From an uncultured Nitrosomonas sp. (GTDB lineage: Bacteria > Pseudomonadota > Gammaproteobacteria > Burkholderiales > Nitrosomonadaceae), in contig CASDLT010000010.1 in NCBI GenBank assembly GCA_949281375.1, positions 183,182 to 247,181 on the forward strand: DNA of 64,000 bases, in the 5' to 3' direction. The notes under the pieces are model-generated. The model saw only the letters and a list, made by a program, of their open reading frames with translations, did not search any database and had not been told where the DNA came from. The position numbers and the translations under genes are program-made. Of this stretch, positions 45,030 through 55,736 are shown in pieces (within the stretch, counting starts at the first letter, position 1; the number at the start of each line of letters is the position of its first letter).

Positions 45030-45428
45030 ATGGCGAAAACTTTTTTGATGTTGGGTGCTTTCAACACCTTCTTATGCATTGCATTGGGAGCTTTTGGCGC
45101 CCATGGCCTAAAAAATCTGCTTTCTGCAGACATGATTGCGGTATACCATACCGGAGTGCAATATCATTTTTATCATGCCTTTGGGATCCTCATCATCGGA
45201 TTACTTTTGCTACATTTTCCCAAATCCCGTCTTTTACCTATTTCCGGGTGGCTTATGATGCTCGGGATCATCCTGTTCAGCTTCAGCTTGTACGCACTGA
45301 GCCTCACCGGAACACGCGGACTTGGCATGGTTACTCCTTTGGGTGGCGTTTCATTTCTGATCGCCTGGGGATTATTCATTTTCGCGTTTTGGAAAGAAAA
45401 TGTGATTTCATTGCAATCACAGCGGTAA
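45030..45428 (+). CDS. DUF423 membrane protein (YgdD-like)
   Basis: A 132-residue protein with four membrane helices. The N-terminus FLMLGAFNTFLCIALGAFGAHGLK and VYHTGVQYHFYHAFG in the next loop are the hallmark of the DUF423/YgdD family, whose function is unknown. It ends in LFIFAFWK followed by a short tail. The stop codon lies inside a terminator hairpin. Confidence 0.9.
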   Translation: MAKTFLMLGAFNTFLCIALGAFGAHGLKNLLSADMIAVYHTGVQYHFYHAFGILIIGLLLLHFPKSRLLPISGWLMMLGIILFSFSLYALSLTGTRGLGMVTPLGGVSFLIAWGLFIFAFWKENVISLQSQR

Positions 45429-45449
45429 TCCTCAGAGATTACCGCAATT
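45422..45449 (+). terminator. Terminator of the DUF423 gene
   Basis: GCGGTAATC at 45422-45430, a 6-base loop, and GATTACCGC at 45437-45445 form a perfect 9-base stem followed by AATTTTG. The stop codon TAA of the DUF423 gene lies within the left arm. Confidence 0.65.
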
Positions 45450-45525
45450 TTGAGAATTTCTTTTATAGATAAACTGAGCTACGAATTAATTTTTACGCAG
45501 GCAGAGCACGTGTTGAAAAAAAATG

Positions 45526-45879
45526 CTATTTAACTCTGCCAGCCATTTTGCGATGAGAAGCAGCCATTTCTTTATTACGTTCAACAGCTTTCGAATATTT
45601 CCGTAATAATGCCTCATGATGTGACTGAAAATCCTGTCCTTCCCGGCCATAATATTCACTGTGCTCCTCATATTCCCGCAACAATTCTTTTTGTTCTTGG
45701 ACTTTTGCATTCATTTCGTTAGCTTCTTTCTCGTACATTTGCGCCAGTCCAATATGATCAAATTTAGTTTTCGCCTGCGCCTCAGCTTTGTCCATATTCC
45801 CCAACTCTGCAGCAATATGCCCACTTGAAGTAAAAAATACAAAAGCAATCAATAAAGAAATAGTTGTTTTCGCTTGCAT
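45526..45879 (-). CDS. Exported charged helical protein, unknown function
   Basis: A 117-residue protein with a signal peptide (ISLLIAFVFFTSSGHIAA, cleavage near residue 24) and a mature part that is almost wholly helical and charged, rich in Glu, Lys and Gln (for example LAQMYEKEANEMNAKVQEQK), suggestive of a coiled coil. It has a Tyr/His-rich middle, EEHSEYYGREGQDFQSHHEA. I do not recognise a family. The ATG is preceded by AGGAG. It is divergent from dsbB. Confidence 0.75.
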   Translation of the reverse strand: MQAKTTISLLIAFVFFTSSGHIAAELGNMDKAEAQAKTKFDHIGLAQMYEKEANEMNAKVQEQKELLREYEEHSEYYGREGQDFQSHHEALLRKYSKAVERNKEMAASHRKMAGRVK

Positions 45880-46006
45880 AGTCGTCTCCTAAATTAACTC
45901 ATTAATAAAATTAATGTGCTGCTATCATAAATATTCAATCTGATATATTCATCATAGCAAATTACCAGACAAACCTATAAACATTTCAGGGATAAGTGCT
46001 CTAAGA

Positions 46007-46498
46007 ATGACTAATCCAAAAAATCACATGAAATTATTTTTTTTATTTATTTTGTTTAGCTGCCTCGGCCTTCTCATCTATGCATTGTATCTGCAACATG
46101 TGAAGGGACTGCTTCCTTGTCCTTTGTGTGTAGCACAACGTGTAGTTTATGGATTAATGGGCTTGACCGCACTTCTTGCACTAATTCATAATCCAGGCAT
46201 TTTCGGAAATCGATTATATTGTGCTTTGATGAGCGCCTGGGCCTTACTCGGTGGAATAGTCGCGGCTCGGCACACTTGGCTTATACGCTATCCTGAGGCA
46301 TTTGAGTGCGGCATCAGTCCGGAAGAAGCATTTCTGAATGCTTTACCGATCGCACAGTGGTGGCCTGAAATGTTTGAGGCTAACGGAGATTGCGCCAGTA
46401 TTGATTGGAAATTTTTATCACTCACCATACCTGACTGGTCGCTAATCGCCTTTATTGGTCTTGGGGGCTTAGCGTTTTATTCACTACTTAAAAAATAA
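46007..46498 (+). CDS. dsbB: Disulfide bond formation protein DsbB
   Basis: Inner-membrane oxidase that re-oxidises DsbA and passes electrons to quinone. 163 residues with four membrane helices. The first periplasmic loop carries Cys38-Pro-Leu-Cys41 (CPLCVAQR) and the second loop Cys101 and Cys129, the two disulfide pairs needed for the relay. ARHTWLIRYPEAFECG is a typical segment. DsbA is not in the window. Start at the ATG at 46007; Met8 is an alternative. Confidence 0.95.
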   Translation: MTNPKNHMKLFFLFILFSCLGLLIYALYLQHVKGLLPCPLCVAQRVVYGLMGLTALLALIHNPGIFGNRLYCALMSAWALLGGIVAARHTWLIRYPEAFECGISPEEAFLNALPIAQWWPEMFEANGDCASIDWKFLSLTIPDWSLIAFIGLGGLAFYSLLKK

Positions 46499-46522
46499 CG
46501 ACAGAATGCTAAAACCTTGAAA

Positions 46523-47434
46523 TCATCCACGCGGATGATGCTTGGCATGAAGTTGCTTTAACCGTTCACGTGCGATATGGGTATAAATTTGGGTAGTCGA
46601 GATATCGGCGTGACCTAACAGTAATTGCACGACCCGCAAGTCAGCGCCGTGATTCAACAAATGGGTAGCAAAAGCATGTCGCAACGTATGGGGTGAAAGT
46701 TTCTTATTGATCCCTACTAACTGCGCATAACGCTTGATCAGATACCAGAAGGCTTGGCGCGTCATTGCAGCACCACGCGTGGTCACGAATATTGTATCGG
46801 TCACGATACCATTCAACAGAGTAGGCCGGGCTCCTTTGGTATAGCGGTTTAACCAATCAAGAGACTCTTCACCCAAAGGTGCCAGGCGTTCTTTTCTGCC
46901 TTTACCCATTACTCGCAAGACCCCCATATCCATACCCACTTGAGAGTACTTCAGATTGATCAGCTCAGATACACGTAATCCACTCGCATATAATACTTCG
47001 AGCATTGCGCGATCACGTAACCCAAGCGGCTGGTTCAAATCGGGGGCACTCAGCAATAAATCAACCTCTTTTTCTGTCAAACTCTCAGGTAAGCTACGCA
47101 TTAGCTTGGGAGTTTCAATGTTGAGGCTGGGATCGATGGTAATTTTGCCTTGTCGCAGCAGGAAACGATAGAAGCGTTTTAAACTCGATAATTCACGGCT
47201 GGTAGTACTTGCCTTAACCTTTGCAGATACCCTTGACGCTAAAAACTCAAGTAAGTCAGAGTGAGTCGCATCCGTTAGTACTCTATCTTTTTGATTACGC
47301 TTTTTCAGCCATTCAGTGAACAATCGTAAATCATTACGATAACTATCTAGCGTATTGCGTGACAGGCCATCTTCCAACCATAGAGCATCGGAAAACTCAT
47401 CTAAGAGATTGGCATCTAAATCAAGTACTCTCAT
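46523..47434 (-). CDS. xerD: Tyrosine recombinase XerD
   Basis: Core chromosome-dimer-resolution recombinase acting with XerC at dif under FtsK. With the start at 47434 the protein is 303 residues and has the catalytic set Arg154, Lys178, His249, Arg252, His275 and Tyr284 (TTQIYTHIA). The wording follows E. coli XerD closely, including DALWLE near the N-terminus and SPHTLRHAFATHLLNHGADLR, which separates it from XerC and from integrative-element integrases. A longer frame to 47473 would lie further into ogt. It overlaps the ogt 3' end by 14 bases. Confidence 0.94.
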   Translation of the reverse strand: MRVLDLDANLLDEFSDALWLEDGLSRNTLDSYRNDLRLFTEWLKKRNQKDRVLTDATHSDLLEFLASRVSAKVKASTTSRELSSLKRFYRFLLRQGKITIDPSLNIETPKLMRSLPESLTEKEVDLLLSAPDLNQPLGLRDRAMLEVLYASGLRVSELINLKYSQVGMDMGVLRVMGKGRKERLAPLGEESLDWLNRYTKGARPTLLNGIVTDTIFVTTRGAAMTRQAFWYLIKRYAQLVGINKKLSPHTLRHAFATHLLNHGADLRVVQLLLGHADISTTQIYTHIARERLKQLHAKHHPRG

Positions 47435-47924
47435 GGCGCAATAACCATCGTTTAATTTCCAAAGGATTCCCATCGCTAGAATTCATGAAGCCTCCCAGCC
47501 CACCATTTTTTGAAATGACGCGATGACACGGTATGATAATTGGAATTCTATTTGCACCACACGCTCGACCAACTGCTCTTGGAGCTGAATGCAATTGAGC
47601 AGCAATTTCAGCATAACTAACGGTACTCCCACTCGAAACATCCTGAATAGCTTGCCAAACTCTTCGTTGGTGAGGGGTGCCTGCAATATGTATACTAATG
47701 TCAAATTTAAAATCTGGTTCTACTAAATAAGCCTGTAATTGCCGGCATACTTCCTTAGCAAGGTAGCCTTGTGGTGCCATGGATGGCACATTCAGCGGTA
47801 AATAATCGATATCAGTCAACCAGTCTTCCTCAGTAATAATCCCCAATACAGCAAAAGGCGTAACTAATTGTGCCTGGTACTTTCTCACCAATTCAGCCTT
47901 ATGATTATTATTATTTTTTCTCAC
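47421..47924 (-). CDS. ogt: Methylated-DNA--protein-cysteine methyltransferase
   Basis: Suicide repair enzyme for O6-methylguanine and related lesions. 167 residues, a single-domain Ogt form without the AdaA part. The acceptor Cys133 lies in IIIPCHRVI, preceded by the helix-turn-helix region TPHQRRVWQAI with SYAEIAAQL and ACGANRIP. It is transcribed ahead of xerD with a short overlap, so a repair and a recombination gene share one message. Confidence 0.95.
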   Translation of the reverse strand: MRKNNNNHKAELVRKYQAQLVTPFAVLGIITEEDWLTDIDYLPLNVPSMAPQGYLAKEVCRQLQAYLVEPDFKFDISIHIAGTPHQRRVWQAIQDVSSGSTVSYAEIAAQLHSAPRAVGRACGANRIPIIIPCHRVISKNGGLGGFMNSSDGNPLEIKRWLLRHEST

Positions 47925-48164
47925 CTGGTTTACTCTATTGTCTAAGCAAAATTGACATTAGAAATAAAAAGAAGTTTCAAGTTATCCTCAGGTTACATAT
48001 CATTGAGTCTATATCGGAGCCAATTTTTTAAACTTGAGAAAACACTTGGAAACTAATGTGTTTGACTATGACACATAAAAATAAATCTTGCACTGACTCA
48101 AGTATCGACTGTGAGAATAGATAGCGCAAGGCATCTTTCGCAGAGCTTACTCGAGGCTCTTGTC

Positions 48165-50075
48165 CTATGTCTTTAGCATCAGCAATTCATTCAGTCTTTT
48201 TACAAAAGCTGCGGGATCTTCTAATTGGCCTCCCTCAGCAAGTAATGCTTGATCAAATAAAATTTGACTCCAATCTTCAAAATTATCCATCTCGGTTTTT
48301 AATTTCATCACCATAGGATGATACGGGTTGATTTCCAAGATCGGTTTCGTATGCGATATTTTTTGTCCCGCAGATTTCAACAATCGTTCGAGATTACCAC
48401 CCATATCATATGTATCTGCGACTAGGCAGGCAGGTGATTCAGTCAAACGGAATGTAACTCGCACATCCTTCACTTGTTCTTCCAGAACGGACTTCATCTT
48501 TTCAATTAATTCCTGATACGCGCTGGCTTCTTTTTCACGCTGTTCTTTTTCCGATTCATCCTCCAGATCTCCCAAATCGAGTCCACCTTTGGCTACGGAT
48601 TGAAGTTGTTTACCTTCAAATTCTGTCAGACTATTTACGAGCCATTCATCGATGCGATCCGACAACAAGAGAACTTCAATACCTTTTTTACGGAAAACTT
48701 CCAAATGGGGGCTATTTTTTGCTGCCTTTAAACTATCTGCTGTTACATAGTAAATTTTATTCTGCCCCTCTTTCATGCGCTGGGCATACATTTCTAAAGA
48801 AACTTCAGGTTCATCGCTTTCACTGTGAGTAGTCACAAAGCGCAACAATTTGGCTATCCGTTCTCGATTTGTATAATCCTCTCCCACGCCTTCTTTGAGG
48901 ACTTGGCCGAATTCCCGATAGAAAGTTTTAAACTTGGCTTTATTTTCCTCATCTTCACCTTTTGATAGATCCTCAATCAATGCAAGAATCTTCTTCACCA
49001 CACCGGCACGGATAGTATCTATATCTTTGGATTCTTGGAGAATTTCACGTGATACATTTAAAGGCAAATTATTAGAATCAATCACTCCTCGAATAAAACG
49101 CAAATAGTTGGGTAAGAGCTTCTCCGCATCATCCATAATAAATACCCGTTGCACATACAATTTGATGCCGTGCCGATGCTCACGGTCGAACAAATCAAAA
49201 GGCGCACGCGAAGGTATATACAATAGTTGAATATATTCCTGTTTACCTTCAACTCGAGCGTGTAAATAAGCGAGTGGAGGATCAAAATCATGTGCAACAT
49301 GTTTATAGAATTCGTGGTACTGCTCTTCAGTGATTTCGTTCTTGGGACGCGCCCATAGAGCACTCGCCTGATTTATCGTTTCGTCATCATCAGTGATGGT
49401 ATTTTTCTTGTCTTCTTGCGACCATTCCTCTTTTTTCATCACAATGGGCAATGTAATGTGGTCGGAATATTTACGAACGATGTTACGCAGTCTCATCCCG
49501 TTCAAAAATTCATCTTCATCCTTGCGTAAATGTAGAATGACTTCAGTACCGCGAGTGGGCTTATCGATAGTCTCTAGACTATATTCACCCTCACCACTTG
49601 ATTCCCATCTGACGCCGTGCTCACTTGTTAAGCCTGCCCGTCGGGTATTCAACGTTACCTTATCAGCAATAATGAATGCGGAATAAAAACCAACCCCAAA
49701 TTGTCCAATTAAATTCGCATCTTTGGCTTGATCACCAGTTAAGGAATCGAAAAATTCGCGCGTTCCGGATTTAGCAATTGTACCAATATGATCAATTACT
49801 TCTTGCCTGGACATACCAATGCCATTATCGCAAATGGTGATGGTTCGGTCCGTTTCATCATAACTGACACGAATCTCAAGATTTGAATCCGATTCATACA
49901 GTGCTGCATCTGTCAAAGCTTCAAAACGAAGTTTGTCAGCAGCATCAGAAGCATTTGAAATAAGTTCACGCAAAAAAATTTCCTTATTGCTATATAAGGA
50001 ATGAATCATCAGTTTTAATAATTGCTTAGCCTCGGTCTGGAAACTCAAGTGTTCTTTGGCTGTTTCAGTATGCAC
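48165..50075 (-). CDS. htpG: Hsp90-family chaperone HtpG
   Basis: ATP-dependent dimeric chaperone. I start at the GTG at 50075, giving 636 residues, because AAGGAG lies directly upstream; a longer frame from a TTG at 50090 would include that site. The N-terminal ATPase domain shows [17 protein letters not shown] with the catalytic Glu, ICDNGIGM and [10 protein letters not shown]; the middle domain has [24 protein letters not shown] and NVSREILQ. A sigma-32-like promoter precedes it. Confidence 0.97.
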   Translation of the reverse strand: MHTETAKEHLSFQTEAKQLLKLMIHSLYSNKEIFLRELISNASDAADKLRFEALTDAALYESDSNLEIRVSYDETDRTITICDNGIGMSRQEVIDHIGTIAKSGTREFFDSLTGDQAKDANLIGQFGVGFYSAFIIADKVTLNTRRAGLTSEHGVRWESSGEGEYSLETIDKPTRGTEVILHLRKDEDEFLNGMRLRNIVRKYSDHITLPIVMKKEEWSQEDKKNTITDDDETINQASALWARPKNEITEEQYHEFYKHVAHDFDPPLAYLHARVEGKQEYIQLLYIPSRAPFDLFDREHRHGIKLYVQRVFIMDDAEKLLPNYLRFIRGVIDSNNLPLNVSREILQESKDIDTIRAGVVKKILALIEDLSKGEDEENKAKFKTFYREFGQVLKEGVGEDYTNRERIAKLLRFVTTHSESDEPEVSLEMYAQRMKEGQNKIYYVTADSLKAAKNSPHLEVFRKKGIEVLLLSDRIDEWLVNSLTEFEGKQLQSVAKGGLDLGDLEDESEKEQREKEASAYQELIEKMKSVLEEQVKDVRVTFRLTESPACLVADTYDMGGNLERLLKSAGQKISHTKPILEINPYHPMVMKLKTEMDNFEDWSQILFDQALLAEGGQLEDPAAFVKRLNELLMLKT

Positions 50076-50103
50076 TTTGTACTCCTTCAAAAATTTTTAA
50101 CTT

Positions 50104-50132
50104 AACTGGGGGCAGATGCAGATGAATTCAAG
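50104..50132 (-). promoter_or_regulatory. Heat-shock (sigma-32) promoter of htpG
   Basis: On the minus strand CTTGAA (50132-50127), a 14-base spacer and CCCCCAGTT (50112-50104) fit the RpoH consensus CTTGAA-N13/14-CCCCATnT well. The predicted transcription start is about 20 bases before the htpG GTG, leaving room for its ribosome-binding site. Confidence 0.75.
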
Positions 50133-50350
50133 TCAATTGCTCAAGTATCTTTAATATGACTAATTCCAAGAGGTGAGATTTTCAATACTAACGTCAAACA
50201 ATAACAATGTTAAACTTTCAAGCGATACCCAAAAGTTTTACTCCAAAAAATACAAAAAATATTACACTCCATTGAATAATGAAGTTCAGGTAAGAGTATG
50301 AATTGGACGAAAAATACCGTTAACAAAAAAACGGAAGTTAAAAGCACAAA

Positions 50351-51796
50351 TCACATTGAATTTTGAATAGCGTACAAGCTGAGTCCCATCAGAGCTTGAG
50401 GAAATATCCCTAATGCAAGCACAGCAAAACCATTTGCGCTTAGAAGAATTTTCACATCGCTATTGGAAACAATTGGCTCCTGGGTCTCAGGTTCATCAAA
50501 ATACATTAATTTAATAATGCGAAGATAGTAGAAAGCACCTATCAATGAGAACAATACCGCGGCAACCGCTAACCAAACATAGCCAGCATTAACTACCGCT
50601 TGAAGTACCGCAAATTTGGCATAGAAACCAATCATGGGTGGAATACCCGTCAACGAAAGCATCAGCAACAGAGTTATAAACGCATACCATGGGTTACGTT
50701 TGCTGAGTCCTTTGAAATCATCAATATTTTCTGCTTCAAAACCGTAACGACACAACGTCATAATGACTGCGAAAGTCCCTAATGTCATTAGAACGTAAGC
50801 GATCACATAAAATAACGCAGAACTGTAACCATTTGAGTCAGCACTAATAAATCCCAACAATAAGAAACCCATATGGGAAATTGTTGAATACGCTAGCATA
50901 CGTTTGATATTTGATTGAGCAATAGCAGCTATATTACCTACCGCCATCGAAAGCACTGCCAAAATTACAAGCATACCTTGCCAATCGGCCACCATTTCTC
51001 CCATACCTTCTACCAACAACCGCATTACAAAGCCAAAAGCGGCCAATTTAGGGGCTGAGCCGATAAAGAGTGTTATAGCGGTTGGAGCACCTTGATAAAC
51101 ATCAGGAGCCCACATATGAAATGGTGCAGCACTAAGTTTAAAAGCTATGCCGGAAACGATAAAAACTAATCCAACCACGAGAACTTCTTTACTGCTAGCT
51201 TCGCTTTGTATGATTTGAGCTAGATGAGAAACATGCAATGTTCCAGTCGCACCATATACCATGGACATCCCGTACAGCAAGAAACCTGATGCGAGCGCGC
51301 CCAATACAAAAAATTTCATTGCTGCTTCGGTCGCAACCACCGAGTCTCGCTGCAGCGCCACAAGCGCATACATAGAAAGAGAAAGTAGTTCCAAACCAAT
51401 ATAGAGCGTCAAGAAATGACTGGATGAAATCATGACCATCATTCCCAATGTCGCAAAGAGTATCAAACTGAAGAACTCCCCTTTCAGCATACCTCGATCG
51501 CTGATATAGGCATGAGAGTAAATCAATACAGCAGAAACTGTGGCATATACCATCAGTTTCAGAATATCTGCCATCGCATCATCTACGAACATGCCAGAGA
51601 ATGTTTCTATAACGTCCGTTGTGAATGATAGAAAAGTAAGTAACGCACAACCTAATAATGTAATTTGCGTCAATAAGTAAGCTACATAACGCCTGCCTTC
51701 TCCAGCAGAAAGGTCAGCCAGCATCACAATGCACACCATAATAAGCATGAAAATTTCGGAAGAAGCCGGGGCAAAATCAGGTGGTATAAAATTCAT
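50351..51796 (-). CDS. nuoN: NADH-quinone oxidoreductase subunit N
   Basis: Antiporter-like membrane subunit of complex I, 481 residues with about 14 helices. [19 protein letters not shown] and [22 protein letters not shown] hold the conserved Glu and Lys residues of the proton channel, and [15 protein letters not shown] is another family mark. Last gene of the operon, transcribed after nuoM with a 50-base gap. Its 3' end faces the htpG promoter region. Confidence 0.96.
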   Translation of the reverse strand: MNFIPPDFAPASSEIFMLIMVCIVMLADLSAGEGRRYVAYLLTQITLLGCALLTFLSFTTDVIETFSGMFVDDAMADILKLMVYATVSAVLIYSHAYISDRGMLKGEFFSLILFATLGMMVMISSSHFLTLYIGLELLSLSMYALVALQRDSVVATEAAMKFFVLGALASGFLLYGMSMVYGATGTLHVSHLAQIIQSEASSKEVLVVGLVFIVSGIAFKLSAAPFHMWAPDVYQGAPTAITLFIGSAPKLAAFGFVMRLLVEGMGEMVADWQGMLVILAVLSMAVGNIAAIAQSNIKRMLAYSTISHMGFLLLGFISADSNGYSSALFYVIAYVLMTLGTFAVIMTLCRYGFEAENIDDFKGLSKRNPWYAFITLLLMLSLTGIPPMIGFYAKFAVLQAVVNAGYVWLAVAAVLFSLIGAFYYLRIIKLMYFDEPETQEPIVSNSDVKILLSANGFAVLALGIFPQALMGLSLYAIQNSM

Positions 51797-51846
51797 TACT
51801 TCTTAATCCTCATTATCGGGGAAGTGGTCATTCCAGAATATTTTTA

Positions 51847-53331
51847 TCACAATTTACTATTGCTGACATGTACCAATAAATGATCGATAGTCGCATGCAT
51901 CACTTCAGTGACTGGATAGGGATAAAGTCCCATCCATAAGACCGCGATAGCCAATATGGCCAAAATTGCAAATTCACGCTTAGAGATATCATTCAGTTGC
52001 TGAACAGCTGGGCTTGCGACAGCGCCGAAAATGACTCTTTTATACATCCATAAGGTATAAGATGCACCGAATATCAACGTCGTGGCAGCCAGAAATGCAT
52101 ACCAGAAATTGGTTTTAATGCTGGCCATGATGACCATGAATTCACCGACAAATCCACTCGTGCCAGGCAATCCTGCATTTGCCATGGCAAATAACATAAA
52201 GAAAGCTGCGAATATAGGCATTTTATTAACGACCCCGCCATAATCAGCAATTTGCCTAGAATGCAATCTATCGTAAAGCACACCTACGCATAAAAACATG
52301 GCTCCGGAAATAAAACCGTGCGATATCATTTGTACCATTGCTCCTTCTATTCCGATGGCATTAAACAAGAAAAATCCAAGGGTAACAAATCCCATATGAG
52401 CCACAGAAGAATAAGCAATCAGTTTTTTCATATCAGCTTGAATCAAGGCAATCAAACTAATATAAACGACAGCTATCAGTGACAAGGCAATCATCATATC
52501 CGCCAGGTAATGACTGGCATCCGGAGCGATAGGCAATGAAAATCTCAGAAATCCATATCCTCCCAATTTAAGCAAAATCGCTGCCAGAACGACTGAGCCG
52601 CCAGTCGGCGCCTCTACGTGAGCATCCGGTAACCATGTATGCACCGGCCACATCGGTACTTTGACTGCAAATGCCAACAAGAAAGCTACAAAAATTAAAA
52701 TTTGAGGAGTTAATGGTATCGCGAGCTGATGATAATCCTGAATCGAAAAACTGCCTCCAGAAGTTTGATACAAATAGATGAAAGCGATCAGCATCAATAA
52801 AGAGCCGAGCAAGGTATAAAGGAAGAATTTGATTGCTGCGTATACACGATTAGGTCCCCCCCAAATTCCGATGATCAAAAACATCGGTATCAGAGAAGCT
52901 TCCCAAAACACATAAAATAAAATTGCATCCAGGGACGCGAAAACCCCATTAACAATACCTGACATCAGCAGGAAAGCACCCATATATTGCGATACCCTGT
53001 CTTTAATCACCTCCCAGCCAGCCACGATTACAAGAGGAGTGATAAAGCAGTTAAGCAGTATCAGAGGCATTGATATACCATCGATGCCCACATGATAATT
53101 AACATTGAATCTCTCGAACCATACAAGATGTTCGACAAACTGCATCGTCCCACTTGCCGAATTAAAGTTGCTATAAAGAGGTATGGCTGCAATGAAGCCA
53201 AGTATGGCTCCAATCAGTGAGATGACGCGTGCAGAGTTTGCATTGCGATCATTTCCCGTTGCAAGTACGGCAATACCGAACACGATTGGTAACCAAATAA
53301 CTAAACTTAGAATTGGGAATTCAAACGACAT
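51847..53331 (-). CDS. nuoM: NADH-quinone oxidoreductase subunit M
   Basis: Antiporter-like subunit of complex I, 494 residues. Conserved features are FYVFWEASLIPMFLIIGIWGG with the key Glu, AFAVKVPMWPVHTWLPDAHVEAPT with a channel Lys, and LIAYSSVAHMGFVTLG. It forms one of the three proton channels with NuoL and NuoN. It follows nuoL after 81 bases. Length and motifs are standard, with no sign of decay. Confidence 0.97.
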   Translation of the reverse strand: MSFEFPILSLVIWLPIVFGIAVLATGNDRNANSARVISLIGAILGFIAAIPLYSNFNSASGTMQFVEHLVWFERFNVNYHVGIDGISMPLILLNCFITPLVIVAGWEVIKDRVSQYMGAFLLMSGIVNGVFASLDAILFYVFWEASLIPMFLIIGIWGGPNRVYAAIKFFLYTLLGSLLMLIAFIYLYQTSGGSFSIQDYHQLAIPLTPQILIFVAFLLAFAVKVPMWPVHTWLPDAHVEAPTGGSVVLAAILLKLGGYGFLRFSLPIAPDASHYLADMMIALSLIAVVYISLIALIQADMKKLIAYSSVAHMGFVTLGFFLFNAIGIEGAMVQMISHGFISGAMFLCVGVLYDRLHSRQIADYGGVVNKMPIFAAFFMLFAMANAGLPGTSGFVGEFMVIMASIKTNFWYAFLAATTLIFGASYTLWMYKRVIFGAVASPAVQQLNDISKREFAILAILAIAVLWMGLYPYPVTEVMHATIDHLLVHVSNSKL

Positions 53332-53412
53332 GCTTATTCCGTATTATTTATTGTAAGGCTTATTTGCTTTAAGAAATTGAGCTTATATTTAAACTTGATA
53401 TTTAAAAGGGGC

Positions 53413-55353
53413 TTAATAAAGCCATAACGTCAGAATAATAAATATTCCGACAATCATCGTGAATGCGTAATGATAGATATATCCCGTTTGATAGCGGCGA
53501 ACCAAAGAAGCTGAAAATGCAACTGCCCGGGCTGTTCCATTCACGAAGAAACCATCAATTATTTTAATATCACCAAATTTCCACAATGCAGTACCTAATG
53601 TTCGCGCACCTTTTGCGAACAACCATGAATACAGTTCATCGATATAGTATTTTCGATCCAGAAGGTTATACAAAAAGCCAAAACGCAGTCTTATCTTTTC
53701 AGGTATATCGGTTCTCACGTTATACAAATACCATGCAGTGAAAATACCTGCCACCGATAGCCAGAATGGTAGCGTAGAAAGTGCGTGAATCATCATGCCG
53801 CCGACGCCAGTAAATTCTGCACCAAGTCTTTCGATAGCATTATGCTGAGGCAGCACCTGAATAACTTGATTGAAATAATCTCCAAATACAATGGGGCCAA
53901 TAAACCAGCCTGCTGCTACAGTGGGTATTGCCAGAATGACGAGCGGCAAAGTCACAACCCAAGGCGATTCATGCAGATGCCCCTTAGTATGCTCATCCAT
54001 CCGAGTTGCTCCATGAAAAGTCATGAATATCAAACGGAAAGTATACAAAGCCGTTACAAATACAGTAAATAATACACAGAAATAGGCAAACCCTACCCCG
54101 GGAACATTGGCATAATGAACGGCTTCGATAATTGCATCCTTGGAAAAGAATCCTGAGAAACCCGGCACACCGGCACTTGCCAATGCCGCTATAAACATTG
54201 TGGCGTAGGTAATTGGCATATAACGTCGGAGTCCACCCATTTTCTGCATGTCCTGCTCATGATGCATGGCAATAATTACAGAACCCGCACCCAAAAATAG
54301 AACTGCTTTGAAAAAGGCATGCGTCATCAAATGGAAAATGGCAGCTGAATATGCTGATGCACCCAAAGCAACGGTCATGTAGCCCAGTTGCGATAAGGTA
54401 GAATAAGCTACTACACGCTTGATGTCATTCTGAACAACAGCCACCAGAGCCATAAATAAAGTAGTAATGCCCCCAATTACTAATATGACGGACAATGCTG
54501 TCTCAGACAATTCAAATAACGGAGACATACGCGCTACCATGAATATACCTGCGGTTACCATTGTTGCAGCATGGATGAGCGCAGAAATTGGAGTAGGGCC
54601 TTCCATTGAGTCTGGCAACCATACATGGAGTGGGAATTGAGCCGACTTGCCCATAGCACCTACAAATAACAAAATACAGATGACCGTAATAATGAGCCAC
54701 GATGTCCCTGGGATAATTGCAATTGTCTCATCGACTTTCTCAGGTGCTTGTAAAAAAACCGTCGCATAATCTAGGGAACCGAAATACATCAGCACCATAG
54801 CAATGCCTAGAAGAAACCCAAAATCCCCTACCCGATTCACCAAAAAGGCTTTCATATTGGCGTAAATTGCGGTAGGACGGGTATACCAAAATCCAATCAA
54901 TAAATACGATACCAAACCAACAGCTTCCCAGCCAAAAAACAACTGCAAGAAATTATTCGACATTACCAACATCATCATGGAAAATGTGAATAAAGAGATG
55001 TAGCTAAAGAATCGTTGATATCCAGCATCATCATGCATATAACCAATGGTGTAGATATGCACCATTAAGGAAACGAAGCTGACGACTATCATCATCGTTG
55101 CAGATAACTGATCAATCAAAAAACCAACTTCAAATCGAGTATCCCCTGAAATCAGCCAGGTATAGACACTACCATTGAAAGTATTTCCATCTAACACATC
55201 GAAAAAAATGACGATTGATGCAAGAAATGAAGCAAACACGAGAGAAATTGTTATACGGTGACTCCAGTTACGCCCGATATAACGACCGAATAAACCCGCT
55301 AAAAGTGCTCCCAGAAGCGGGGCAAGCGGCACCAATAAATAAAGTTTTTGCAT
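53413..55353 (-). CDS. nuoL: NADH-quinone oxidoreductase subunit L
   Basis: The largest antiporter-like subunit, 646 residues, with a C-terminal extension that includes the long lateral helix characteristic of NuoL. FFGWEAVGLVSYLLIGFWYTRP and GKSAQFPLHVWLPDSMEGPTPISALIHAATMVTAG are diagnostic. The final hydrophobic helix (IYHYAFTMIVGIFIILTLWL) anchors the extension at the far end. It begins 36 bases after nuoK. Confidence 0.97.
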   Translation of the reverse strand: MQKLYLLVPLAPLLGALLAGLFGRYIGRNWSHRITISLVFASFLASIVIFFDVLDGNTFNGSVYTWLISGDTRFEVGFLIDQLSATMMIVVSFVSLMVHIYTIGYMHDDAGYQRFFSYISLFTFSMMMLVMSNNFLQLFFGWEAVGLVSYLLIGFWYTRPTAIYANMKAFLVNRVGDFGFLLGIAMVLMYFGSLDYATVFLQAPEKVDETIAIIPGTSWLIITVICILLFVGAMGKSAQFPLHVWLPDSMEGPTPISALIHAATMVTAGIFMVARMSPLFELSETALSVILVIGGITTLFMALVAVVQNDIKRVVAYSTLSQLGYMTVALGASAYSAAIFHLMTHAFFKAVLFLGAGSVIIAMHHEQDMQKMGGLRRYMPITYATMFIAALASAGVPGFSGFFSKDAIIEAVHYANVPGVGFAYFCVLFTVFVTALYTFRLIFMTFHGATRMDEHTKGHLHESPWVVTLPLVILAIPTVAAGWFIGPIVFGDYFNQVIQVLPQHNAIERLGAEFTGVGGMMIHALSTLPFWLSVAGIFTAWYLYNVRTDIPEKIRLRFGFLYNLLDRKYYIDELYSWLFAKGARTLGTALWKFGDIKIIDGFFVNGTARAVAFSASLVRRYQTGYIYHYAFTMIVGIFIILTLWLY

Positions 55354-55389
55354 CTAGTATCTTCTATCAGTTAAGTATTTTCTTTTTGA

Positions 55390-55695
55390 TCAACCTTTGA
55401 GTTTGTCAAGGTCATCAACGTTGATCGTTTGTTGATTACGGAACAATACTACTAGTATGGCCAAACCGATGGCTGATTCTGCGGCTGCAACTGTCAAAAT
55501 AAAAAATACGAAAATCTGTCCTGATATATCCTGTAAATAATGCGAAAAAGCGACAAAATTCATATTAACTGCCAATAACATCAACTCAATCGACATCAAT
55601 ATGATAATGACATTCTTTCGATTAAGAAAAATACCGACAATACCGATCGCAAACAAAATTGCGCCAAGTACTAGATAATGAGATAACGTTACCAA
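55390..55695 (-). CDS. nuoK: NADH-quinone oxidoreductase subunit K
   Basis: A 101-residue three-helix membrane subunit (MrpC-like). [21 protein letters not shown] carries the buried Glu that is part of the central proton path, and [18 protein letters not shown] the second. It lies between nuoJ and nuoL in standard order. Confidence 0.97.
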   Translation of the reverse strand: MVTLSHYLVLGAILFAIGIVGIFLNRKNVIIILMSIELMLLAVNMNFVAFSHYLQDISGQIFVFFILTVAAAESAIGLAILVVLFRNQQTINVDDLDKLKG

Positions 55696-55736
55696 ACTAA
55701 GTCCCCTATTTTTCTCATTAATTTATAAAAATGACA

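Noticed and set aside
46522-46539. Inverted repeat ATCATCC/GGATGAT at the xerD 3' end as a terminator
   Set aside because: The stem covers the xerD stop but neither strand has a following T-run, so a terminator call is not supported.
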